DNA of 64,000 nt from Acanthacorydalis orientalis (GCA_034766995.1 CM068325.1:5512164-5576163); one strand, 5' to 3'; positions 46,563 through 58,510 are shown, numbered from the stretch's first letter. The notes: generated by a model not told the origin, from the sequence alone. Made by a program: numbers and translations.

Positions 46563-47336
46563 ATGAATGCACCTAGAGATATATTACAGTTGTTTACTAG
46601 TGGAATTAAGAAAAATATGACGATTTTGCTGAAGGGCCCGTCAGAAGTAAGTAGATCTTTTTATTAATAGAAAAAAAAACGCTTGAATGAACACCAAATT
46701 AATTGTTTGTTGGGAAAATCACACTGGTTGAACCGTGGTTCAAGTCCGGGGTGATTTCGGGGAGCAGTTTGTACATTCACTGCCATAGTTTTTAAAATGG
46801 TGTCGAGCGGAGCAGTGCCGTGAATACGCCAGCTCTCGATCGTATATTTATTAATTCTTTGATGTATGACCTACCGGTGATTGAAACAAGACACCATATA
46901 GACCGTGTCGATCGAGGTCAGTCGCAGACCGGCTCGACATTCCCGACAATCGAGTCCATTGTTCGTTTTCAACGGGCCCGGTTTTTAATCCGTGTTCCGA
47001 TTTCAGGGCGAAGGTGCCGGTGGCGAAAGTCGCTTGACCGAGCCGTCGCATTCAATCGATATCGACGACGGGTGCGGTTCCGATTTACCCGAAACAAGAC
47101 CGACCGGCGCAAAAAGCAAATTCAGCTCGGCCGTAAAGTTTGTACGTAGCTCGATCCACGGATTCCTAGACTTCAGTCTAGAAGTCCTACCGAAAGTTAG
47201 GAAAATTACGAAGTTGACGCTCGACATAGTGCTTCCCGTAGCCATAATGTACAGCTTTTTCACCGGTTCGATTTCGTGCCTCATTTTTATCGGGGCCTAT
47301 CAGACCTACAGAAAGTATACCAACGATCGGGTGTAA
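46563..47336 (+). CDS. Small single-pass membrane protein, copy B (137 aa)
   Basis: Exons 46563-46646 and 47007-47336 (TAA); donor GTAAGT, acceptor TTTCAG, phase 0. The protein has the same plan as copy A: short amphipathic N-terminus, polar acidic linker, one hydrophobic segment near residues 100-120 and a basic C-terminus ('YQTYRKYTNDRV'). The topology suggests an organelle or tail-proximal membrane protein, but I do not recognise it. The probable polyadenylation signal AATAAA is at 47768-47773. The gene converges on GNL1, whose signal on the other strand is at 47858-47853, so the 3' ends lie within about 100 bases of each other. Confidence 0.74.
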
Positions 47337-47552
47337 GTCGGAACGGTTTTGATTTTAATACCCACAGGGTATTAAAACCTCATAAAAAAAAAACTTTAAA
47401 GGAAAAAAACGTAAAAAAAATTTAAAAAAAAAAAAGTTTTGTGCGTGCACTAAACGACTTTATTTTACTAGTCTGTGACTGAATATATCTCTCGGTGCAT
47501 TCGTGGGTGAACTCTGGTGTCGTAGGGCTATTGGCGATCCTTCACCAAACAG

Positions 47553-47615
47553 GTCGGTAGGAAAATGGTCGCGTTCGTATCCGGACGAAACGCCGCGATT
47601 ACTTTCCTACCGATC
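47553..47615. mobile_element. Foldback MITE copy 4 (63 bp)
   Basis: 'ggtcggtaggaaaatggtcg' mirrored by 'cgcgattactttcctaccga', followed by TAA. Its loop is shorter than in the left-arm copy. Confidence 0.65.
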
Positions 47616-47922
47616 TAACAATAAGGAAACGAGCCGACGTACGATACCGCATACGCGATCCGAAATCCGATCGGCGTTACGGTGGTTCGGAAACTCGTAC
47701 GTAGGAGAGGAACGACTCGTCGAGAGCGTTCCTTTAACGTCCACTCTGTATTTATGTTCGTGAAAGCAATAAAGATTTTTTAACGAACTACTTTATTTTT
47801 TTTTTCGATAAGGCGACTTGTAAAAAGAGACGAGACTAACGATTCTCAACGTTTTATTAAACATATTCGTGTCGGAACGACATCGAAATAACGATCCGAC
47901 TCGTTCGAGCGCACGGAACCGG

Positions 47923-50024
47923 TTACCTGTCCGAGCTGACGCTCGAACTGTCTCCGCTGTGACCGGCCCTCGCCCGCTTCCTCCTCGACTGCGGTTTCGG
48001 GCGCGTCGGTCGCGACTCCGATATTTCCGATTCGGACCCGTCGACGCTCGACTGGAACTCGCTCCCGTCCGTTTCGCTGCTGACCGATCCGGAGTTCGTG
48101 TCGCGCTCTTCGGGATCTTCCCGTCTCGCTCGGCCTTGAAGTACGGTCTCGACGTCCGGGTGAGACTCCCATTCGGACCTCGACCGCTCGTATCCGGGCG
48201 GCCTCAGACACAACCGGATCCTTCCGTCGAGCTGCATCCTCAGTATGTCGTTCGCGGCGCGATACGTGTCCGGCCTCGACGCTTTGGCCGTGAAGAACCC
48301 GCGCTTGCGAGCCCACGCCTCGCAGACGTCGATCGCCGACCATTCGGACGCGCCTTCCGGGTGAACGATCCTCAGCGTCCGCGGGAGATCGTCACGTTCG
48401 GCGACGTAACGGATCGCCGGGTACGGGACGCGCAGCTGCGCGATCGGAAACGCGCCGGTCAGCACCTGCAGCGTCTTCGGCGTCCTCGACGGGAAGACGA
48501 GACCGGGGCAGTCGCACAGACGGACCGTCGGCGTCAGGAATATCGTCTGGAAGTGTTTCGTGTGGCCGGGGGTTCGAGACACGCTCACGACCTTCTTCCC
48601 CATCAACGCGTTCATCAACGACGATTTGCCGACGTTCGGCTGACCGACGCAGCCGACCGTCAAGATCCCCGATTCGAACGAGCGGCGACGAGTCGCCGGA
48701 CCGGAAGAGCGGTCCGGTTCGACCGTCTCGCCGATTTCGAGCCCGTCGAAATCTTCTTCCGACGACAGTTCTGCGACGAGAGACGCCGATTACGAACCCG
48801 TAAAGGATTTCGATCAGAAAGACCACGTACCTTCGGCGATTTTCGTGTGCCACGACGACAGGTCGACCCGGTTCCCGACGATCGTTTTGCAGATCTCGTA
48901 CAGCGACCGCGCGCCCTCGGCGGCCATCTTTATCTTACCTCTCCGGCGCTTCGTCCGCAGACCGCCTGGAAGCATACGTCGCGTTATCGAAACCTCGTAC
49001 GCGCCCGTGTCGCACGCTCACCTTCTTCCGACTGTTTTCTACGAACGTCGTAACCGGGAAACGTCGTGAAAGTCAAGACGCGCACGTCCGGATACTTCTG
49101 CCGGAAGTAATGTTTCCACGCGACGACGAGCGGCGGCGGCGCGAGGTCCGTCTTGTTCAACGCGAGAACGATCTCCTTCGAGACGCCGGTGACGTACGCG
49201 TACAGAGACGGGGGAAACATCGCCGCCTGACAAACGTGAACGTTTTATACCGAGCGGTACGCGGACCCGACCGACGCTCTTACCGCGAACCTGACGTCGA
49301 CGACGACCAACACTACGTCGGACATCTCGAGCACCCTCCAGAGCTGGCGCCACGTTTCGAGGTTCAGTTCGAGGTATCCGAGCGACGTTTTCTCGAGAGT
49401 CTTCTCCAACTTCTTGACGTAATTCTGAAACAGCGACGGTCAGACCGGTCGGGATCCGGACGAGAGGCCCCGACCGAGTTACCGAAAAGTATCCGTGCTC
49501 CTTCGCGTCGAGCTCCTGCTTGTCGACCTCGTAGCTCCACGGCGGCCTCGTCGGGAAGTCGGTCTCTTCGGTGTAAAACTGTTCGGAGTCTATCTCGAGC
49601 TCGGCGTCCGGTACCTTGACGATCGTATCGTACGCGGCCTCTTTCTGCGCTTTGATCTCGGCGTCGGACTCCTTGCGGAACTGCAGGACGTAGCGGTTGG
49701 GGTTACCTCGCGACGGACGTGTCCGCGGCTGGGCGTTTATTTTCATCACTTCGTCGTCGCTCTCTTCGTCGTCCGGCGCTCGCGACGAATGTTTCTTCCA
49801 GGGACCTGCACGTAAGACTGATTTGAAAGCGAGCCCGTTCGTAGACGCTCGGTAAACGTGAACGTCGCATTAACGGTGCGTCATTACATGTATTTACCAG
49901 GGAACGTTCGAATGTTAATTGAAAAATGTTAGGTTAACTAACCTTGCGATCCATGTTTTTTAGCTTTCAACTGTTCCTTCTTCGCTTTCCCACTGAATGG
50001 CACTTTCCTGCGACCCTGTGGCAT
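47923..50024 (-). CDS. GNL1: GNL1-type circularly permuted GTPase, 577 aa
   Basis: Six exons: 50024-49943, 49805-49483, 49424-49284, 49226-49022, 48965-48831, 48770-47923. Every junction is GT-AG with agreeing phases; four introns are only 56-60 bp. It belongs to the YlqF/YawG circularly permuted GTPases, related to nucleolar ribosome-biogenesis factors. The permutation is visible: G4 NKTD (206-209) precedes G1 GQPNVGKS (338-345) and G3 DCPG (382-385). N-terminal MPQGRRKVPFSGKAKKEQLK, PPWSYEVDKQEL and VDLSSW match GNL1 of other animals, and CEAWARKRGF follows the GTPase. The C-terminus is Ser/Glu-rich then basic. The start is the only ATG fitting the family N-terminus. AATAAA lies at 47858-47853 on the minus strand. 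The 3' end is duplicated at 39062-39200. Confidence 0.95.
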
Positions 50025-50967
50025 CGCGACTCGTTTATTTTTTCATTCGATTCAGACTAATTGTACAAAATTATCACAAAAAACTTGTTGACTTGTGTAT
50101 ATTGATCTCATCGAGACGGTTTAGCAACTTGAATACAAATTGAAAATGGTGCCGCAGAGGTGGATTCAAACATTTCTTGTATTTATACACACACACACAT
50201 ATGTATGTGAGTACATATTTATATATATATATATATAACATTGAAAAATACAGCTATACTAAAGAGATAAAATCACATCCATGAGCGAGATGGAAACATC
50301 ATATTTTCTTAAATCGTATCTGACTCTCTCTCTCCAACAAATAGGTTACACAAAGATTCATTACTGTTTTTTTCTTTCAGGTACACAAATAAATGTTATT
50401 ATTAAACAAACATAAAACTGTACTTCATTATGAACACCTGTAAAACATTGCAGTTAATTATTTTTAATATGTACATGTATATACATATATATATATATAT
50501 TTGAAAATCACGGTTAGAGATTCAAGAAGAATAAGAGAACAATTTTAGCGGCAGTTTGAAAAACGCATTGTTATCGATTTTTTTATTATTTATCATATGA
50601 AATCGATTAACTATTAGGGAATTGTAGCGAGAATCAATACGAGAATACAATCGGCAGTTCGTTCCCCTCTGCCGGAACTCGAACTGGAAGAAGAAACCAC
50701 GATTCGAATCCGTACCTGCTGCGATTTAAACATTTTATTCTCTGAACGATACTTGATTACAGGGAAAAAAACGTGCATTCTTAATAAGATTTTAAAAATG
50801 GTACCTAATTTTCAGCTGAATTTATATGTAGAATCCATTGTTCTGTTCTATTTTTCAGAGCAATTAATTATGATTAAATACTTCCATGCTAAATGATACT
50901 AATGACAGTCTAATAATTATACATTATTTATATTGTTTTCTTTTTATTTATACCTTCTCTCTCTAAT

Positions 50968-51036
<69 letters not shown>

Positions 51037-51557
51037 GTTTGTGCGTGTGTGAATGCGCGTTTGCTCGTTTATAGCAATGACACGAACCAATGTTCCTAAT
51101 ACATGAACCTAACAGATTCATGACATGAACCGATTGATCGGCCGCCATGTTATGTGTGTGTGTGTGTATGAATTTGTGATGTGTGTGATTCCACGTTAAA
51201 CGAATTACAATTATCGGAGAGGAGAGCTGCGCGCATCTTATGATCAACTCATGTCACAACCCGAGCCGACGGTGGCGCTAGCGTACAGTGACGATTCCAC
51301 GTGGTCTTTTTCAAGCGTCTTACCATCCGGATCAGAACTGAAAACCGAATTGAATTCGAAACGAACGATCGGTGAAAGCGGCCAGACCTGGTAATCGGAC
51401 TGACCGATCGTACGGACGGAGGTATCGTCGACCAACGCTCTTATTGTACGCCCGCCCGTTCGATTTAAACCGGGCCCTGTTCGCTACTGCAAGGATTCGA
51501 GTCGAACGATCGTTTCGGGAATGGTAAACAAACGGCATTTTGTAATTCAGTGCGCGC
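50025..51557. other. Intergenic, AT microsatellites
   Basis: No gene seen. AT/CA microsatellites lie at about 50191-50236, 50482-50500 and 50974-51031. A CpG-richer stretch at 51240-51520 has short open frames without recognisable content. Confidence 0.65.
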
Positions 51558-51617
51558 TTTTATTACGAAGTGATAATTCGACAGGTATTTCCAATGCACA
51601 TTCCCGGGGAGGAGGCC

Positions 51618-53628
51618 TCACGGCGCCCGCCTGATCGTCAACGGTAGCCCGCCGGTTATCGACAGCGCGACGTTGAACTTGTTGTATTTCGGCGGGAACG
51701 GCGTCGTGCTGCACGGCTCGACTTCGTACCGGTTCAGCAGCGTCGCGAGCCCTGCCTTCGACTGCATGATCCCGAACCGCATCCCTGGAAACGGAACGCG
51801 ACGTCAGTCGGGACCGGCACGCCGGTCGCGTGCGCGCGGACCAACCGATACAGTTCCTGGGCCCCTCGCCGAACGGCAGGAAGCTGAACTTGTGGAAAGC
51901 GGCCGCGCCGTCGTCGGAGAATCTCTCGGGCTCGAACCGGTCCGGGTCCGCGAAGTTGTCCGGGTCGTTCTGTATCGCGGACATCGAGAAGAACAGGCGC
52001 GTCCCCTTCTCGATCACCAGCTCCGAGTCGGGCACGCGGTAGTCCTTCGTGCAGAGCCTGTCCAGGAACGGCAGCACCGGGTACTTCCGGAGCGTCTCTG
52101 CGGAACGGATCGATCGGTCGACGTCCCGCACTGACCGTGCACGTGCGGAGGCACTCACCGTAGAACACCTGCCCGAGGTACTTCATCTCCTGCAGCGCGT
52201 CGTACGTCATCGCGCCGTCGTGCTTCGCGAGGACCGTCCGGACCTCGTCGCGCGCCTTCGCCTGGACGTCCGGCCGTCGCGCCATCTCGTACAGCGCCAG
52301 GCTCATCGTCGTCGACGACGTCTCGAAGCCGGCGATCAGGAACGTGAACGCCTGCGCGACCAGCACGTCCCCGTCCATCGCTGGAACCGCGAGCCCGGAT
52401 CAGCCGGCCGGTCGGACGTCAACGCGTCGTACGCGCCGCTCACCTGTCACGCCCGCCTCGCCGTCCTTCTCGTCGGCGAGCGCACACCTCCGCATCTCGA
52501 TCAGGCCGTCGAGGAAGTCGTTCCTGCCGGCCGCGCTCCCGCTCTCCCTCTGCCGCACGGTCTGCCAAATCACCTCCCTGATCGTGTTGTAGATCGCTTT
52601 CGGCAGCGCCGCGATCCTGAACAGCGACATCAGCCACGGCGTCATCATCAGCAGCACCGTCTTCGCGGACGTCCACAGGTCCGGACTCGCCGTCTTCACG
52701 CATATCTTCCGGAGTATCCATTCCGGATTCTCGAGCGCCTGGCCCTCGATGCCGAACGCGCACGTCGATATCGCGTCGGTCGTGTACCTCGACATGCAGT
52801 CCTTCGCGTCGAGCGGCGCGCGCGCGTCCGCGTGCCGCGCGAGGACCGCCTCGAGGTTCTTGCAGCAGTCGAACACCAGGTGGGACATGCTCTTCATCTT
52901 GCCGGACGTGAAGCTCGGCGTGATCTTCGCGCGCAGGTTTCGCCACTCGACGCCCTTGAGGCCGAACAGGCCGAACGCGAGCACCGGCTCGGCCGATTTG
53001 TCCGGCGTGAAGTCCCTGTCGACGAAATGCGAGAAGTCCTTCACGAATATCTGCTTCATCAGGTCGAGGTCGCGGACGATCAGCGCGGGTTTGTCCAGCA
53101 GGAAGATGCCGGTGAAGCGGCTGCGGCTGCTCCTGAGGAAGCACAAGAGCGTTTTTATAGACGGCCGAGCGGGGAAACAGGACCGGCGTGTGCGCAAGCG
53201 TCACTCTCCACTACTAGGGCGGCGATTCGACGAGTTGTCGCCACTCAACAGAATTTTTCACCGTCGTAACGTCCGTTTTCAAATTTGAAAGAGGGCCACG
53301 GCGCGTGTTTGTATCCAGAATCGAATGAAATTAACAGGGCACGGCGACGAATGGGCGCTCTTTCACCTCGCGAACGCGCGTTTCGATTTCGGGGAGGAGG
53401 AGACCGCCGCGAAATACGCAGGGAAACTCACATGTGTAACTGTTTGATCCGATCGAAGAACGCCATCCTCAGTGCGAACACCGGTCCCATGTTCCCGACA
53501 CCCGGAAGCGGCGGTGCGTACTCGACGCCCCTACGCTTCCAGTATTTGAAATTGCGCGTGAGGTACGCGTAAAGGGCGACGCAGAGACACAGGCAGAGGA
53601 CCGGGAACACGATCACGGCCGTATCCAT
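51618..53628 (-). CDS. Cytochrome P450, CYP6-like (CYP3 clan), 508 aa
   Basis: Five exons: 53628-53432, 53132-52444, 52380-52159, 52097-51846, 51784-51618 (TGA); 509 codons. Microsomal monooxygenase of the clan that in insects handles xenobiotics and plant compounds. An N-terminal membrane anchor (VIVFPVLCLCLCVALYAYL) precedes a proline-rich hinge (APPLPGVG). Landmarks are VKDFSHFVDRD, WRNLRAKITPSFTSGKMK (C-helix), AGFETS in the I-helix (312-317), ETLR of the K-helix (370-373), PERF, and heme loop FGEGPRNCIG with Cys452. All catalytic motifs are intact. The last intron uses GTTGGT, a weak donor. An in-frame ATG at 53895 would add 89 residues before the anchor; I prefer 53628, which places the anchor at the N-terminus. 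AATAAA lies at 51564-51559. Confidence 0.94.
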
Positions 53629-54480
53629 TTTTGTGCGTCGCAGTTTTCCCTGAGAACTTTTTTCGGCGTCGACGACTCTCTGAGCGGTTCCTCTAAACAC
53701 TGACCGGTTGTTGTTATACGGACGTACTTTTATCAGGACAACCTTGATGACTCGACCGCTTCTATCAGCGAGATAAAACGCGCACGATGATTTGCATGAT
53801 CTAACAGTCCGAAGAACGGCCGATATTTTATCTCCTGTTGCGTTATCTCTGCACGTTATAAGGTCTAATGGTCCGGACAGACCGTTGTCGGCCATCGTCC
53901 CGTTTATATTTTTTATAGTGCGGTCGCCAGCCCGTGCTCAAATACCTGTGCGATTATCATAGATCAATCCGTGTAACGTACAATAGAAAAAAACTTGTTT
54001 GATATTTGAATACCCGCCATGACGCCGAACGTCGTCTCGTTCCCACGCGCGCGGAACGTCATAAGTCCCTTTCGTTCGACGACTTGTATACAAGTTTGTT
54101 TACATGGCAACGCGTTTCGATTGTTTGTCGGACGAGGACGGACGTACGTCACGCATCGACTGGAACGAGATCGAACGATCTCACTTGATTGTATGTAAAA
54201 CCGTTAACGTCGCAGCATCCGAATCTGAGATGTACTTGTATTTTGAACGGTTGTCATTAAAGCGTTCGCAACTGGCCGAGGCCGCGGGTTTCAGGGCATG
54301 TACCCGTCGTCGACGAATCGAACGAGTGCGAAACCGTCCAGAAAGTCACAAAGAGGTACTATGAACGCATGTGTTATTATTATTGTTGTAATTTTGACAG
54401 TAAGGTTTTCACCTTTTCCACACGCAAAAAATTCTGTATCGATCGAAACCGGTCTCTTTGCCCCGTCAGATCGTTCGGCG
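53629..54480. promoter_or_regulatory. Divergent promoter region between P450 and NEK2-like gene
   Basis: TATAAA on the minus strand at 53917-53912 could serve the P450. On the plus strand, a GAG|GTACTA donor near 54355 and a CGTCAG acceptor at about 54468-54470 may bound a 5' UTR intron of the NEK2-like gene. These are inferences from signals only. Confidence 0.4.
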
Positions 54481-55755
54481 ATGTCTCCGAGCAACCTGAA
54501 CGACTACCAGGTCTTGAACGTCATCGGTACGAGTCCGACGTGTGCTTCGTACCACGTCAGACACAGGTCGTCCCGGAAAGAGTACGCGTTGAAGGCGTTC
54601 GACATGGCCGCGCTGTCCGAACGAGACGCACGAGCGCTCGTGTCCGACGTGACCGCTCTCTGCACGTACAGGTTCCGGTTCATGCCTGCACACTACGGCC
54701 GCATCGTGCACGCCGAGACGAGCACGTTGTACGTCGTCGCCGAGAACCTGACGAGGCGCACGAAGCTCTCTGCGGACATCGAGGCGCGCAGGGCCGAGCG
54801 GACGCCGTACCCGGAACCGTACGTATGGAATTTCCTATACCGGCTCGTCGGCTCGCTGCACGAGTTCGAAACGGTCTTCGATACCGTCGAGACGCTACGC
54901 GTCGACCTGAGCCCGGACGGCGTGCTGGTCGATAACGGGACCGGTACGATCCTCGACGGGCTCGAGGTCGCGCGCCGGAACCGGAGACGGTCGTACGTCG
55001 GCGACGTCGCGCTGCTCGTCGACCGGATGTGCGCGCTGACGCTCGGCGACGGCCCGAAACACGACGCTTACGAGAAGTACTCGGCCGATCTGAAGCTGTT
55101 CGTCGATTCGCTGAGACGCGGCGAGCGGTCGATACGATCGGCCGCGCACGATCCGGTCCTGATCGCGCGAGCGACCGAGAACGACGACGGAGTCGATCGT
55201 AGGACGATCGACTCGCTCCGGAAAGAGTACGAGACGAAGCTCGAGAACATAAGGTACCGCGAGTCGGTGTTGAGATCGAAAGAGGCGTACGTCGCCGAAA
55301 AAGAACGGTCGTTGAGCAGACGCGAGAAGGAGATCGGCGTCGAGGAACGGCTCGCCGAGATCGTACGCGACGCTAGACGAGGACGACGGGACGAGACGTC
55401 TCCGAGAGCTCGCGCGCCGTTCGAGAGGTCCGGTTCGGAGCGAACGGTCCGGAGCGATTCGAAACGAGAGAAGAGAAACGGGAGACCGGTCGGGACGAAC
55501 GGCTCGACGTGCTTCCGTAGCCGTACCGTCGGAAAATCGACGCGCGGATGCGACGCCGGACTGTCGGTCCGGCGTTCCGAGAACGTCGACGTCGCGACGC
55601 ACCGGAAACCTACGTCGTGGACGAGCGAATCGAAGAAGTACGCTTTCGACTTGCTGAAAGCGATGAACGATAAGGAGAACATCGACGCCACGTTCAGAAT
55701 GCCCGCTTCCGTTCGGTTGAACGATACGTATCTGAGGAAGACCACTTACTTTTGA
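54481..55755 (+). CDS. NEK2-like pseudokinase, 424 aa
   Basis: Single-exon frame. I chose the ATG at 54481 because LNDYQVLNVIGT then aligns with the start of NEK2 kinase domains; the frame is open to an earlier ATG at 54298. ATP-site lysine is present (YALK, K38). The glycine loop is GTSPTC (16-21), lacking the second and third glycines; the helix C glutamate is D56. The HRDxxxxN loop reads VDLSPDGVL, keeping D142 with no His-Arg and no Asn. DFG is replaced by DGL at 159-161. About 13 residues separate this from GDVALLVDRMCAL, so activation loop and APE are missing. A C-lobe remnant (HDPVLI) and a coiled coil ending EERLAEIVRD, as in NEK2, follow. Catalysis is improbable; a binding role is inferred. 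AATAAA lies at 56064-56069. Confidence 0.78.
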   Translation: MSPSNLNDYQVLNVIGTSPTCASYHVRHRSSRKEYALKAFDMAALSERDARALVSDVTALCTYRFRFMPAHYGRIVHAETSTLYVVAENLTRRTKLSADIEARRAERTPYPEPYVWNFLYRLVGSLHEFETVFDTVETLRVDLSPDGVLVDNGTGTILDGLEVARRNRRRSYVGDVALLVDRMCALTLGDGPKHDAYEKYSADLKLFVDSLRRGERSIRSAAHDPVLIARATENDDGVDRRTIDSLRKEYETKLENIRYRESVLRSKEAYVAEKERSLSRREKEIGVEERLAEIVRDARRGRRDETSPRARAPFERSGSERTVRSDSKREKRNGRPVGTNGSTCFRSRTVGKSTRGCDAGLSVRRSENVDVATHRKPTSWTSESKKYAFDLLKAMNDKENIDATFRMPASVRLNDTYLRKTTYF

Positions 55756-56326
55756 ACGGTTTCGACCGTCGATCGTGAGTGCTCGCGGTGCCGACCTCTG
55801 TGATTCACGCTTTATAAAGAATCGTACATCGTCTGTCGAATTATCTCGCGTACCTAAGTAGATTTAGTTTGTGTATTTTTAAGATTCGTATTCATGTTCG
55901 AAGCACGTATGTATATAGGAAAGAACAGGTATAAGTTTCGTTTGGTTCTATTCAAATGAGATTTTAGTATTAATTCTTGTTTCGATTAGAAACTGTCGAG
56001 ATGTGCGACATAACCTTCAAGTAATTTTAGTATTTGTTTTCAAATAGTCTTGGGAAATAATGAAATAAACGGTTATTAAAGTGTAATCGCTTTCTGTACT
56101 GGATTCATTTCACAAGCCTAAATGCATCAGTATCTTTTCTGTTTACTCTGCACCTTACATAGGTTACACGCACGACGGTTCGAGTGTACGAATACGAACA
56201 CGAACGAATCGTAGCCGGAACGAGAAACGGTGAATGAAATCAAACAGCACTTAACGTACAACTCATCGTTTATTATATTACAATCGGTGCCGACCTAAAC
56301 GGCAGAACTACTTAAATAAATGGTCG

Positions 56327-56503
56327 CTACGGCCACGAAGGCATCTCGCCCTCCTTCAGCGTCCGTCCGTACAGCGCGCTCTTATCTCTGAAACGTATCA
56401 TCCGCTTGGTCTCTGTCTGGTCGAGATAGTAGCCCAGTGAGAATCCGATCATGGCGAAGCTGATGCACCCGAGCAGTTTTGGAGTGAGTCCGAACAGGGC
56501 CAT
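56327..56503 (-). CDS. NDUFB1: NADH dehydrogenase 1 beta subcomplex subunit 1 (MNLL), 58 aa
   Basis: A 58-codon frame with TAG stop at 56329-56327. Accessory subunit of mitochondrial complex I, a single-span inner-membrane protein. The hydrophobic span 'LLGCISFAMIGFSLGYYLD' is followed by the family signature 'ERM/KRM-x-RFRDKSALYGR' (here TKRMIRFRDKSALYGR at 32-47) and ends EMPSWP, as insect MNLL proteins end in a short PSW-type tail. Length equals the family norm. It converges on the NEK2-like gene. AATAAA on the minus strand is at 56274-56269. An upstream exon could exist but is not required. Confidence 0.9.
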   Translation of the reverse strand: MALFGLTPKLLGCISFAMIGFSLGYYLDQTETKRMIRFRDKSALYGRTLKEGEMPSWP

Positions 56504-57639
56504 TTTATGAACGGTCTCTCAGCGATTTCTTCCAGTTGCGAGTGTGGTTCAGGTCGGCTGCGATAGAGGTGACGACGAGTGTCGGTAAAGTTATCACAAT
56601 TTTGTATCGTCTCCAGAAAGAGCCTATTTGTTTCAAACGGCCAACTGCCATACAATCTGAAATATGACATGTATACGTATATACATACATCCATTCACAT
56701 ATATATATATATAGTTCCGATTTAAGATTATTAAAATGTAAGGTTATGTTCAATGATTCACTTACTATTTCATAAATAACGAATTGAAGATTTAGTTGAT
56801 TGATATGAGATATTTTTAACTATAATCCGTTTTGATTTTTTGCTCAAATTGTTGAAAAATATTGACTTGCTACTTAATAAATAAAACGAAAAATGACATA
56901 ACGTACAGACATAGATATTCAGTAGAACAACGATACCGTAGATAGGACTCTCTAGGTGAAAAGGTACGTTTTAAAAATCTATGTGTGGCTGGTGCACTTT
57001 TTCAATTTAAATAACGATTCAGAGTTCTAACAAGCAATGGAGACAAACTGTTAAGAGTACTCTTATAATAGATTAATTACAACTGAACCGGCAGTCGTCT
57101 ATCATAAAGTATTCATAGCAATGATGAACTTCGAGCAGAGAGAACAATCTCATCATAGATAATTCTTAAATTGAATGTTATGGGGAAAGCTTTCTGATTA
57201 ACTACAGTAACGTTTGATGGATAACGTCAAGAGTTTTCATATTGATGATTGAGCAGGGAATTGTACAATTACAAATCGAATTAAGTGTATTTTGAAAATT
57301 ATAATTTTCTAGGCGACTGTGGTCGTTAAGGTAGAGCTCGCATGACGTTAGTGACGTCATCGATGCGTTTTTTTAACGCTCGTGCGAACAAGGCCTCAGT
57401 CCATATTTCCTACCTTACCGGCAGGTGCGCATATAAGAAAATTTCGAATAAATCATTAATCAAAAAATTCAAAAATATATTCAGTCAATGTAAAGTATAT
57501 ATCTTTGGAGTTAATTTATATTTAATTCAACATATACTCAAGTAAATATATGTTAAATTGACAATGGACCTGGTTGTTGAAATAAAAATCAACAGTGTTT
57601 CTAATTGTACAGGCAACTTGGACTGGCAATCAATCAAGA
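56504..57639. other. Intergenic, no gene recognised
   Basis: AT-rich. A consensus CRE/CREB word TGACGTCA sits at 57352-57359, which may mark a promoter, but no gene is recognised downstream. Confidence 0.5.
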
Positions 57640-58060
57640 GATACTCCGAAACGCATTACCATTCAAACATTCTGGCCGGCAGACTTGCAAGATCGCACGC
57701 CTGGAATGTGCGGGACTGTCTCCGTTCGAAGCGATCGAGAATTCCCGCGGCCGATTTTCGAATCCGTGCAAGTGCGACGCTCGGTCGCTCGCGCGCCCGA
57801 CGTTCGCTTGTTCGTTGTCGCCATTCGTCGCCGCGTTTGACAGGCGTCCGGCCGCCGCTCGTCGGATCCGTGCAGTTTTCGCGTGGAGGAAGTGCGCCGT
57901 CGACCAGGAAAACGTCCGCGACGGACGGACGGACGCGTCGACGTTCCAACGGAGCGGTGGACGCGCGTCGCGCTGAACTTTCTTGCGACGATTTCGTGCC
58001 AGAACCTGAACCGGTGACGGCGTCGGATCCGCCAAGATGGCGGACGGGCACACGGGTGTA
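57640..58060. other. GC-rich island without recognised gene
   Basis: CpG-rich, open in several frames on both strands, none recognisable and none framed by convincing splice sites. It may be a promoter or first exon. Confidence 0.35.
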
Positions 58061-58129
58061 CTTTGAATACGTTTTGTACACGTTTGTAAGTACTTTCACT
58101 CATTATCAGTGTGAAATATTCATTCATGA

Positions 58130-58131
58130 CA

Positions 58132-58209
<78 letters not shown>

Positions 58210-58437
58210 TATTGTATATCAGTTCGGTAGAAAAATAATTGTGTTTTATGACCATCTAATTCATATACATTACAGCAATTATTTTCTACCGATTTAATGT
58301 ATATTAATATTAGTTCGGTAGTAAAATAATTGCGGTTTATGATCTTCAAATTCGTATACAATACCGCAATCATTTCCCTACCGACTTTGTATTTATATAA
58401 ATATAAATATATATAAATATAAATGTATATAAATATG

Positions 58438-58510
<73 letters not shown>

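Larger units (their letters stand above)
44810..47996. repeat. Large inverted duplication, right arm
   Basis: Reverse complement of 39062-42232. This arm runs without interruption into the intact GNL1 gene, so it is the likely ancestral copy. AT microsatellite at about 45170-45250. Confidence 0.93.

Noticed and set aside
46820..47149. 109-codon frame starting MNTPALD in the right arm (and its twin at 39910-40239)
   Set aside because: Runs through the intron and an alternate frame of exon 2 of the membrane protein gene; the spliced model with TATA box and phase agreement is better.
57558..58238. 226-codon plus-strand frame and overlapping minus-strand frames
   Set aside because: GC-rich stretch open in several frames; no family motif and the C-terminal part runs into AT microsatellite.
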